A stretch of 51,306 bases of DNA. It comes from Lingula anatina. Lineage: Eukaryota; Brachiopoda; Lingulata; Lingulida; Lingulidae. The stretch covers positions 81,445 through 132,750 of the forward strand of contig NW_019773537.1 in the NCBI RefSeq assembly GCF_001039355.2, read 5' to 3'. Below are positions 19,969 through 30,303 of the stretch, piece by piece. Each line of letters begins with the position of its first letter. Position 1 is the first letter of the stretch. The notes beneath the pieces were generated by a model. It saw only the letters and a program-made list of their open reading frames with translations. It was not told the origin of the DNA and searched no databases. A program made the position numbers and the translations under genes.

Positions 19969-22900
19969 CTACAGCGGGGCCTCCCTGGGCTGAACAAGAA
20001 TCTCGTTGACGGCCACGTGATCTGGCTGCGCGACTGCGTAGAGGACAGCCTGGGCGATGACTTGATATCCCAGAACTGGGTAAGAGCGAGGGTAAGTGAA
20101 CAGCGGTTTACACTGAAATGACAATAATATATATTTTGCATGCTCTAGGTCACTGGTTTTTATAATGCTACTTTCAGAGAGAATTTGCTTCATTTATTCT
20201 GCAAACAAAACCTTCGCGGAAGCAAATGCCAGCCGAAATGCCATTTTGATATTTAGGCCTCACAAACAAAAATTGCCGTTAGTTATTTCAAGCCACGGGC
20301 TTGTAAATTAACTACTAACCCAATTTAGAACTTGGAATTTCCGAAAGCTTGGCGTGTAGTTTTCGTACATAAACAGCGAGAGACATGATCGAAAGCTGAT
20401 CAAATCGTTCCTAATAAAAATTGCGGTGATTGCAGCAAGTATTTTGACGTTCGCACCATCGCAGTTGAAGTCGTTACTTCGGCGTTCACAATCACAAACC
20501 CGCGACTGGCAATCTCAAAAGACCATTTTGTCTAAAAGGCCAGATATTGTAAAACCTACACTCCCTGCGAGATATTGATAGTTCTTCGGTTTTACTGAAG
20601 CCTTAATTGTCCCATGTTTTGTGTACATGTAATTAATCTACAGTACAATATGCTGCCTCAATTATCTTCATCCTCTCATGCTTTACACTATATTTGGACA
20701 TAAATTAAAGGGACTAGAAACGCGGAGCAAGATCAAAGGAGGGGGATGTATGTGATAGGCGGATAGACCATTACAGGATTAAGCGGTCTTCCTGTCAAGT
20801 AGGTCCGCCATATTTAGGTCGTGGCCTAGCTAGCTCTCGGCTCTTCTGGCCTCTTAGTTGATAATTTCTTTACTCTCAATATTGACTCTCGTTGGAAAAT
20901 GGCACCACACATGAATCGGCCGATACATTGCTTTTAAACCAGTTATATATCAGCTTAACATAGATGATTACAATCTTGGACATGATAACAAGTATTGGAT
21001 ACAAACGCCAGAACCCGTTTTTATGAGGTAACAGACAAAATTTACTGAAAACCCGGAACAAATTCGCCTACCCTTAATTTGATTTGACGATAAATTGATG
21101 AAGCATGTCATGTACATGTAAATCAGATATCGATTTTTACTTTAAAAGCTGGCAATAAGAGATGTAGTGGGCAAAGTTTTACCTGCTCATCTTCCATTGT
21201 CATTCTATTCGTGGCGTAACCGGGCGTTTCAACTTCACCAGGTTGAATACAAGTAACACGAACCCCATCCTTACAAACTTCCTGGCGTAGCGTCCGTGAC
21301 ATCCCTTCAACGAAGAACTTCGACCCTGTGTACACGGCTAGCCCTACGTAACCCTGGAATAATATAGTAATGTATAAATGAATAAATGTGCATTTAAACA
21401 GAATTAAATTAAGTAAAATGTTTGCATCATGTCCGATCCAAATATGTGTAAAACACATTAAATTTCATGAAGTTATCAGAGCTCTAAATGTCCATTGCCT
21501 TCAGTGTAGCGTACTTAACTATTGTATTATTGTATTGTATTATATAAAATTTGTTTCGATGAATTTGTTTCAATGCTGTAACTGTGGTGCTGTAAATATA
21601 AAAAATGACAAGTAACTGGGGTTTGAATAGTATTCATTTGATGAAAAGGTTTCTTGCACTTTTTGAAGTTACATTGCTTTCGAATGAAAAGTTGTAGATG
21701 GTTTGATTTGCAGTATGAGAGTCGTAAGAACAAACTGATTAACTAAACGAAATAGGTCTAAGTGAACCAAGTTTGTAACAAGATGATGAAAATCACCAAG
21801 GATTATTTTTGCAACTCTGAAAACTGATAGGTCAACAGGCTTTCTGACTGAATCGGATTCTCCAACTTTCATCTTTCATACAGAAGGGAGAGCTGACAAT
21901 TAACTATTACCTTCTTTCCATTTTGTGACGACATGTTGACGATATGACCACTTTTCCTTTCACACATCCCTGAAATCACAGCTCCAATGCAGTTCAACAC
22001 TCCCTGTAGAAGAAGATTCGATCTCAACGATTATTTAAGGTGTATCTTAAAGGTGATCATACACATTTGAGAAAGCTCCGACGCCGTATCTTTTGTCTAA
22101 ATGGCATAAAAATGCGTGTCTACATTTGTACCTTTCCAAGTTCAGACCTTCACACTAGAAAATCCCTCACATAAAAGTATTCGATATTGGCGTTTTCTTC
22201 TGTGAAAAGCCAGGAAGACGCATGACGTATTTCGCTTAGAAGTAATTGGTTTAATTAAAATAGTACAAAAACACTTTATCCTAGTGCAAACTTGAGGATT
22301 TCCGATGATCTACTTGCTGACTGTAAGTACACTTTAAAACCCACTTTGGTCCTACCTTGATGTTCACATCCACTTGCTGATCCCACTCTTCCACGTGAAT
22401 GTTCTTCATACACCTTATCACCCAGATACCCGCGTTATTCACCAAGATATCCACGGGACCCAGGGTGCTTTCTGTGTGCTGAATAAGCTCCTTCACCTAC
22501 GCGGGGATATTTAGTGTTGTATTCTTTCAATGCTAGGTTTTAAGATAATTTTTATCAATAACAATTTAACCATTTTAAAAATTCTTTGGAAAATTGCATT
22601 TTAAGGAACCACTATTTAGGCACAATGTATAAGTATAGTCCTGACATGTAAAGAACCACGTTGCTTCCACTTTGAAGAACACGGAGATGCCGCATATAAC
22701 TCGCCGCCTTTCACTTAAATTTTCGTTAATCCCGAACAAATCTTTTTCTTTGTTTTATTTCCTGAATTTATATAAATGTTGCCTTGCGCCAATCTTACCG
22801 TAGCTCAAAAATGTCCTGTCCCAATTCATAACATGATTCATATCTCATTCATGCAAAATGTCACACCCCTTTTACCTCAGCTCTGTTTGTGACATCACAT

Positions 22901-25900
22901 TTCACTGCTAGAGATACGCCCCCTTCTTTTGAAATTTCATCCTGGATTTCTTTCAACAAGTTTTCCCGTCTTGCTGCCATGGCAACCTTGGCACCAGCAG
23001 CAGCCAGTTGACGAGAGATGGCAGCACCAATGCCACAGGAGGCTCCTGTTACCACGGCAACCTTTCCAGAAAGAAGTTTATAATCTGAAAAATGTGTTAA
23101 ATCTTCTATTTAATGAATAAAACTTATTTAATTGGACATCGAACACCCAATCAATATCGGTAAAACGGCAGCACTGCAGAGGCTTCGTTTGCATTTGTTT
23201 CTTTCATCCTTCCGCTGACACATCACTATTTTCTGCCGTTCATGCTACTCACTCAACATCAGGGAGTTTAACTCCCAAGACAGAAGTACGTTGAGTTTTG
23301 ATGTATTTGTTTTAAATTTTGTTTTAAATTTCTTTGCATATGTCTTTTAATATTCCTTTATTATTTCTTTCTGGTTTTATTCAACTATGATGCAATGATT
23401 GTAATAACCCAACCCTCGGGTTGCACGTTTGGTAAAAATAATAATAGTAATAATTCAGCATTAAATTAAGTATAGCACAGGTGCTGCAGCTTACGTATTC
23501 ACCGATTTGGTGAACACTAAAGAAATAGGGAGACAAAATGTCAAAATTATCAAAATACTAGACGTATTTCGGTCTTGGGGTGTCAACCCTCTTGGGCTGA
23601 GGTCTGGCTGGCTGAGGCAAATTGAGTAATTTAAATATGTACCATAAAACTACCGCCCACTGCAATTGGACAACTAACACACTAAACAAGACCTGTATTT
23701 CACTCTGTTGAACATCTTCTGTTGCCTTCTTATTTGGCTGGCAGCACGTCAATCGTTTGGAATGCGCGGACAGATGGTCGAGAGAAAGCATACGTACAGT
23801 GAAACACCAAGTAAAAGTGCTCTCATAGTAAAGGTACAAGTACATGTCGTCACGTACGCACACATACACACAAATATACACATACCGGTTAGACACGTGC
23901 ATTTCCTTTCAAGTTATCGTTTTACACCAAACCCGTAGCTATAGTATATTGCCGGTATAGAGCAGACATAGGACTTCGTCTGAGTCTCAAAGATGTGTAC
24001 CTCTACCAGGGTCGCAGATTGATTTTTCACTAGATATTATTAGATATGTCTCTGGTTAAATAGATGAATAATCTTTATACTGTGGGCCTCAGCAAAAAAT
24101 TGTCCAGAATAATAACTGCGGCCCTAGTAGAGGGTAAAAGATGTGTACACTTCAGCGAAACGTGGGATTTACCCAGACAACACCCTTCCCCCGCCCTTAG
24201 CTCCCATTAGACGGAATACTTCGAGGTGACGTGCATTTACATGTTTACAGGTATATCCAGGTTTCAGTCAACTATAGATGCCATATACTAAGACAAAAAT
24301 GTCTTCAACTATACAATATTAAACACGCATTTTAAAAGCACTCACGCATCACATTGCGTGACCTAGATACAGCGACATTTAAAGATTCATATGAAGTCAA
24401 TTTTTTCTACAAAAACGTTCCAAATACCAGCATATACAGACTTGACATTTAATACGGAATATTTTTTCCAAATCATTTTTCATCAGTTTTTTTCCTATTT
24501 TGCTGACTGATAAATGAAAATAAGGGTTAAAATAGTGTTTTAATAACTTTTAATTATCTCTTTGATGCCATTGTGACATCAATAAACTAATGGAATTCGC
24601 TAGAGAAGCAAACAAAAACACATTGCCTATTCTATGTCATACGACAACAATTAAAAGAGATATTTTGGATCTCCATATTTTCCTAATTATTTTCTGTTAA
24701 AGAGTTACACGTCTCACAAAGAACCCCCATGTCAGTGTCTAGTCACGGTAACGGTCGCTGTTACGCTTGACCTCTTCTGTTTGCTACCAGCGCTCTCAAG
24801 TGGCAAGGCATTCCTTTGGTTAGGTTTTTAGAGTTCAATCTGGAATAACATTCCAGGCATTGGTCAAAATCTGTTCAATTTGGTCCAGTTTTGTTGTAGG
24901 ACTTGTAGGCCATTGATTCGGCGAGTAATGGCCTACCCACATATTGTCTATGTGGTTCAAATATGGCGATTTTGATTACCAAGGTAGCTGTTCATTCCCT
25001 TGGTTCTGTAAGTAATCTGCTATTAAAAGTGCTATGTGTGTACCGGGAATTTCACCGTGCAACCTAAAATTGTTCCTAAGGTGCCCCCTATCATACGATA
25101 GTCAAGTGGTTCTCAGATTATTCCTTTATTTGATCTGGTTCAGGTTTTCGTGGATGACCATCATTGGTGTTTTGGCACCAATGTGGTATCCGCTCCAATT
25201 ACTGACGCTGTTAATGACCTTTGTCACTTTAGACGCGGCAAACGCTTAGTCGTTGGTCTCTTCTGGGTGTCTGTAAACTCTGTTTTGACTGGTTGAGCGG
25301 TACAGGTGAAAGCTGACCTCAATAAAGAAAGTCACGAGGTTTCAGTGTTCAACTCAAAAAACGATTAGGGTTCCCAATTCGAGAAATTAGAGAAACATAC
25401 AACGATGTTTTGCTGTTTACAGAGGGTTCCCCTGAGGTCGTCTGGTATTCTAACCAGCTAAAACCAGTTTGGTGTTCGCTAAGGGCCTTAAAAATTCGTT
25501 TTGGTGGCAATTTATCCCTCATTCTGAACGGACTGGGTGGTTTTTGTTTAGTTGCAATAGCATATCCCGACAGACAATGGGTCCTGTACCCTGGTGGTAA
25601 GATTTCAATACAATGGTTGTGGCCTCTGTGTAGGTACATCAGTCTGGGCATTACTCTATAAAACTGTGCGGACCGTTTCGTTTGGCGCAATTATCTGTCT
25701 GGCAATGTCTGTCTTTTTCGCGCCATTCTGCCACAAATTAACAAATATGCAGAGCACTGCATAGCTCATTTTACACCTTGCAAAACCGACCACTTGCGTG
25801 CAAAATTTGAAATTTTTCTATGCAGTAGTTGCCAGCATATCGATACTTTTTGACAGAACCATGCTTTGCCAAAGCCAAGCTTTGACCTGCCCAAAGAAGC

Positions 25901-26957
25901 AATACCCAATTAAAACACTGCATATTACGTAATGCAGCAGCGCAACAAACCTGGTATTCAGTTAATTGGAAGCGACACACCTGACTACACACTTCTCCAT
26001 TCACATATCTTATATGAGATCGGAGTTTTTTTGAAAAAATAATGCATCTTTACCTAGGCATACCTTCGAAACTGAAATATTCCATATTAAATGTCAAGTC
26101 TGTAGTTTCAAGGAGTATAACTAAGAGAATTACCAAAAGACGTCGCTTAATGTTACCAAAAAAATGATATTTGAATGGATTTTTCTGGTAGCTTTCTATG
26201 CTGCAGAAACGTAAGTCACATAAGTGGGTTAAATTTCTGACCACAAATTTAAAGAAAGTAGCAGTCTAAAGCTCTTTTATGGCTGATCGAGTGATTTATT
26301 CAGTTTATCCCTTGGCATGTCGACTTTATTTGAGTGGTATAAGGAACCAGTAGAAATGGTATATATGTGTTACTGGTAATCCACGCTCCACCGCTGCTCA
26401 GTTCATACCGTATATACCTTATGAAGAGTAGGTGCAGTTCAAACATTCCCTGACCCGACTGAAAGCGCCTTATGTACATGTACTGTACCTTACGTACTTA
26501 ATCAAAAATACCGGTAACTACAATACAGTACAATAGATTTTATTTCATGTCGGGTATAAATGGAAAGAAAGCATTAGCTTTGAAGCTATTCACCGACTGG
26601 GTAAGGACAAACATTTCTACAAACAGTGCAATATTTACATGTAGGACAGTAAGGGGAATGTCTTTCTACTAATAATATACTGATACACATGAAGTCTACC
26701 AAGATAAATGAAAAATATATGAAAAATATACAAAATGTAGACTTAATTAATTGTGAAAAACAAACATTTCTACATACAATGCTCACTAATATGTATGCAT
26801 AAAATAATGTAAACATGTTCTATTATTGCACAGTTTCACTAAATGCATATAGATTCCACAGGCTACATTTGCATTTGGGTCCTTTCCTTCCTTAATTATA
26901 TATGTAACACTTTATTTGTTCACTTAGGTGGTGCTCACCTCTTGCAGACGTCTGCAT
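19969..26957 (-). CDS. SDR3: classical NADP(H)-type short-chain dehydrogenase/reductase, six exons
   Basis: Coding exons in transcript order are 26957-26939, 23084-22876, 22496-22356, 22003-21911, 21353-21183 and 20112-19969 (258 aa), with GT/AG introns and the same sizes and phases as SDR1 and SDR2. TGASCGIG, Arg45-Arg46, NNAG, Asn121, Ser149, Tyr162, Lys166 and the PG motif are intact. It differs from the others at MKNIHVEEWD (helix region of exon 3), GYVGLAVYTGSK, GEVETPGYATNRMTMEDEQ and the exon 6 start CKPLFTYPRSYPVLGYQ. Intron 1 is 3854 bp and includes a Tc1-type relic and a short MITE. The gene is inverted relative to SDR1 and SDR2 and lies between inverted-repeat arms, so it was probably part of the head-to-tail array once. 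The substrate is unknown. Confidence 0.87.
20640..21120. other. SDR3 intron 5, extra sequence
   Basis: Intron 5 is 1070 bp here against 596 bp in SDR2. The unmatched part, roughly 20690-21060, holds no recognisable element or coding region. Confidence 0.4.
23998..24136. mobile_element. CCCTCTACCAGG-family MITE, copy 3
   Basis: It begins TACCTCTACCAGGGTCGCAG and ends TGCGGCCCTAGTAGAGGGTA. It interrupts SDR3 intron 1 and has the same inverted ends as the copies at 7808, 8056 and 45628. Confidence 0.75.
24845..25715 (-). pseudogene. Degenerate Tc1/mariner-type transposase
   Basis: With several stops and shifts, minus-strand translation shows the order expected of a Tc1 transposase. From high to low coordinates there is a stretch like the helix-turn-helix exit (APNETVRTVL, near 25690), HQTGFSWLEYQTTSG near 25460 (compare DESRFSL), WSGYHIGAKTPMMVIHENLN near 25190-25135 (compare WGGIS...DGNLN), then LQNQGNEQLPW near 25000 and PYLNHIDNMW at 24938-24967 (compare SPDLNPIEHLW). 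The catalytic residues are partly lost, so it is inactive. It forms part of a roughly 2-kb insertion (about 24390-26440) in SDR3 intron 1. Terminal repeats were not located. Confidence 0.7.
25720..26430. other. SDR3 intron 1 insertion, remainder
   Basis: This AT-rich sequence is absent from SDR1 and SDR2 intron 1. The stretch 26265-26325 faintly resembles the SDR flank at 8310-8390 in plus orientation. Nothing else is recognised. Confidence 0.35.
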
Positions 26958-26975
26958 CCTTAAGAGCACTGCAAT

Positions 26976-27003
26976 TTAACTTAAATATACGATTTCCTCT
27001 GCT
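26976..27003 (-). promoter_or_regulatory. TATA-like proximal promoter block of SDR3
   Basis: Read on the minus strand it is AGCAGAGGAAATCGTATATT followed by TAAGTTAA, ending about 19 bp before the ATG. It matches the SDR1 and SDR2 blocks. Confidence 0.45.
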
Positions 27004-27215
27004 AAAATGCAATGCCACGAATTTGCCAGATCACCCTATTGTGGTTGATAAATACGTAATACATTATTTGTAAATCATCGCTAGATGGCGCTTAAGAACT
27101 GCAACCACAAGTAATAAAACTAACCAAATTCCCATGTTTAGTCACACGAAGAAAGAATTAAGCGTGAACTTATTGGATTGGAAAACAACAATGTAAACCT
27201 GATCAGCTTACTTGT

Positions 27216-27217
<2 letters not shown>

Positions 27218-27268
<51 letters not shown>

Positions 27269-27269
27269 T
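27218..27269 (+). repeat. (ATA)n microsatellite
   Basis: About 17 AAT/ATA triplets upstream of SDR3. A shorter (ATT)n lies at the equivalent site of SDR2 (9511-9530), so the repeat predates the duplication and has expanded here. Confidence 0.95.
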
Positions 27270-27739
27270 GGAATCTCATTCTAATGATATGATAAGAATC
27301 AAGCATCCATGTTTCCTTACCTGATAGTTAAGACAATATTCACCCTGATTTTCTGACCCATGATATTGTAAAATCATGCAGACTCACATATGGACATGTG
27401 GGGGAGGGGGTTAATATTTGTAAATGGCCAATTGTATTTGAAAGACAACCTACATACGTCGTTTACAGCCTTCTTTCCCAATGTCCTGCTCATTGAAAAA
27501 TAAAGTGATAGTTTAGGAGGCATAAGAATAGTTAGGTTGTTTCAATGTTATTGTAATCAAAGAGTTGTACTCATCTTTGGTGTAATTCATTTGCATAAAT
27601 GTGAAATTGTAGTTTTTCTTAATCTGAACACAAGGTTGAAAAAAATCGTAGGGTCTGCACCGACAGCGTGTCAATCTTCAATGAAGCCACTCAAAAGGCG
27701 TGCAGGAAAAACACTGATATTGAAAGGACGATAATAAAT

Positions 27740-27967
27740 CGAATTAAAATTGATATCCAAATTAATTTTCAACCCTTTTATAGTCAATAAAAGTGATGAA
27801 ATGTACTGAATTCAGAAGTATTGGAAGAACCATGATCAAATACGTATGGAAGAAGGTTTACCAATGAAATTTTAACTTTTAAAATGACAAAAGCCGTTGT
27901 TGAAAAGAATTTGCCAACTGACAGCGGCTTGAAAGCGTTTCATTTCAATCTTGATGGACTGATTTTG
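27740..27967 (+). repeat. SDR-unit flank fragment in opposite orientation to SDR3
   Basis: TTGATATCCAAATTAATTTT through to the GACAGCGGCTTGAAAG block matches 1040-1240 in plus orientation. The neighbouring SDR3 promoter region (26958-27410) matches on the minus strand. The junction between them, about 27410-27740, is unique sequence. This marks a local rearrangement breakpoint. Confidence 0.7.
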
Positions 27968-28216
27968 GCCCATTCCCGAAGACGCCATCGGTCTACGTAG
28001 ATCGATCCGGGGACCCTTGCTGAATGCAATCAACTTACTGAATGATATGCCTCCTCCTAGCCTCGAGAAGAATACAGAAAAGCAGGTATTTAAACAAGTA
28101 CGTTGGAAAAAAAACAGGAGTCGTGTCATACATTAAAGCTGATTGCACTCAGCATGAGTCCCCGAACAGTCTGAACGATCTACGTACACAGATGGTGTCT
28201 ATGGAATGGGGTCTTA
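27968..28216. mobile_element. GACCCCATTCC-family foldback MITE, copy 3
   Basis: The ends are CCCATTCCCGAAGACGCC and ATGGAATGGGGTCTTA. Arms of about 75 bp include CTACGTAGATCGATCC with GAACGATCTACGTA and TGAATGCAATCAACTT with AGCTGATTGCACTCA. It lies exactly between the SDR flank fragment and the right inverted-repeat arm. Confidence 0.8.
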
Positions 28217-28224
28217 GAAGTTAA

Positions 28225-29870
28225 ATAACTTCTTTTCTGCACTTGCACCGTGCAGCTGCAGTTGGAGTCAGACCGGTGCCGCGTACTAAAGAGTCCCTTG
28301 TATGAGATCCCGGTTCTTATTGAGTCGTACAGAAACCCCCAAGCCTAGATTATGGCCCACCCAAGGCACGTTGATTCTAACCCGTTACCTAGAACCTAAT
28401 TTTCTAATATAATCAAAATCGGTCTCTTCTACGTGGGAAAAGCAGCGAGAAATCGATGAAAACGCGATCAAACATTGGTCCTGTTTTTTTAAACAATACA
28501 AAGTGTTAGCTGTGAATATCGATGCCATCCGCCGGTAAAAGCATGGTTGCAGTCTTTGGTCCCGTTCATCATCTTACCTTGTCTTCATAATCGTCTTCTC
28601 GACCTTGGCTTGTAAAATTCAATCTGGCTTTACACTGTATTTCAAGAAAGCTTGAGCATACATCATTGGCTATGTATAAAGTAAATTTGCTCTCGATGAA
28701 GCTTTCAACGATTGGTTCAGATCTTCATTTCGTTAATTAACGGTGTAATAATAATTTGTTTCATGTGCACTTCAACTGCTCTCGTCTCAGGATTCCCCTG
28801 GCGTAAACTCAAGCAACATACCAGAAAATGCATTGTATTTGTAAAAAAACAAAAATATGAAATGCAAAAACAAACGTTTGGATTGACTCACGCGTCGCCC
28901 AGGAATCATTCGAATTCAGGATAGAAAAATTCAAGTAAGTGCGCATAGATAGAAGAAGTGTAGTTAATTTTTTTCTGAAAAAAAAATTTAATTATTTACT
29001 CACAAAACTAGAACTTAGCAGGAGAATTTCATTCACAGTTTTGTGTTCATTTTCCTTGAAATTCTGTNATTTGTGAACACTACACAAGGCACGTTGATTC
29101 TAACCCATTACCTAGAACCTCATTTTCTAATATAATCAAAATCGGTCTCTTCTACGTGGGAAAAGCAGCGAGAAATCGATGAAAACGCGATCAAACATTG
29201 GTCCTGTTTTTTTAAACAGTACAAAGTGTTAGCTGTGAATATCGATGCCATCCGCCGGTAAAAGCATGGTTGCAGTCTTTGGTCCCGTTCATCATCTTAC
29301 CTTGTCTTCATAATCGTCTTCTCGACCTTGGCTTGTAAAATTCAATCTGGCTTTACATTGTATTTCAAGAAAGCTTGAGCATACATCATTGGCTATGTAT
29401 AAAGTAAATTTGCTCTAACACTAGCTTTCGATGAAGCTTTCAACGATTGGTTCAGATCTTCATTTCGTTAATTAACGGTGTAATAATAATTTGTTTCATG
29501 TGCACTTCAACTGCTCTCGTCTCAGGATTCCCCTGGCGTAAACTCAAGCAACATACCAGAAAATGCATTGTATTTGTAAAAAAACAAAAATATGAAATGC
29601 AAAAACAAACGTTTGGATTGACTCACGCGTCGCCCAGGAATCCATTCGAATTCAGGACAGAAAAATTCAAGTAAGTGCGCATAGATAGAAGAAGTGTAGT
29701 TAATTTTTTTCTGAAAAAAATTTTTAATTATTTACTCACAAAACTAGAACTTAGCAGGAGAATTTCATTCACAGTTCTGTGTTCATTTTCCTTGAAATTC
29801 TGTTGACTGGAATTGTAATTTAAAGCAATAAGATAAAAACACACTAGTTTCATGATCATAGGTTAAACAA
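28225..29870 (-). repeat. Right arm of the large inverted repeat, with an internal direct duplication
   Basis: The reverse complement matches 14700-15690. Within it, 28362-29067 and 29085-29802 are near-identical direct copies joined at a single N (29068). The second copy carries CTAACACTAG (29413), which the first lacks; the left arm also has it (GTGTTAGAAC), so the second copy is closer to the original. The near-identity and the N point to two haplotypes joined in the assembly. Confidence 0.75.
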
Positions 29871-30187
29871 CAGCTTCTAAATGAATAAATAGAATCAATA
29901 TTGTTCATGTTTGAAACCGTCTGTGGTAAATGATCAAAAGTCACCAAGAATGTGCTATTAATACATTTATTTTTCATGCTTACTGATTTCATTCAAATAG
30001 CGAAGAAGTACATGTATCAATTTTACTGACACTACCCTTCACTGAGAAAAGCAAAAGTTTTGTCCAAAATCAAATTGTCTCGACGAGATGTATTTTGTCT
30101 CGAGTTATTTTGGTTTTCTAGAGATCGAATGTGAATGGAATATCTTTTCAACTTAGAAAAACAACAAGTCTCTTTTAAACTCATCTT

Positions 30188-30213
30188 TTCCTTCCTTCCT
30201 TCCTTCCTTCCTT
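30188..30213 (+). repeat. (CCTT)n microsatellite
   Basis: About six CCTT units, 90 bp before the start codon of the receptor gene. Confidence 0.9.
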
Positions 30214-30303
30214 AGTCGAAAGCAACGCAAGACGCATTGGAAACTATAAGAAAGATCTCTCCGAAATATCACCAGCACAAAATTAGTTAAGGAAAAACAC
30301 AAG

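Noticed and set aside
23558-23902. 114-codon minus-strand frame in SDR3 intron 1
   Set aside because: It lies in duplicated intron sequence and the SDR1 counterpart is not open in the same way.
25034-25690. Plus-strand frames of 71 and 83 codons
   Set aside because: They are shadows of the Tc1-type transposase relic on the minus strand.
28712-29674. Two similar frames with a signal-peptide-like start (28712-28924 and 29447-29674)
   Set aside because: There is no ATG (they start at TTG), the diverged left arm does not keep the frame, and the two copies are probably alleles.
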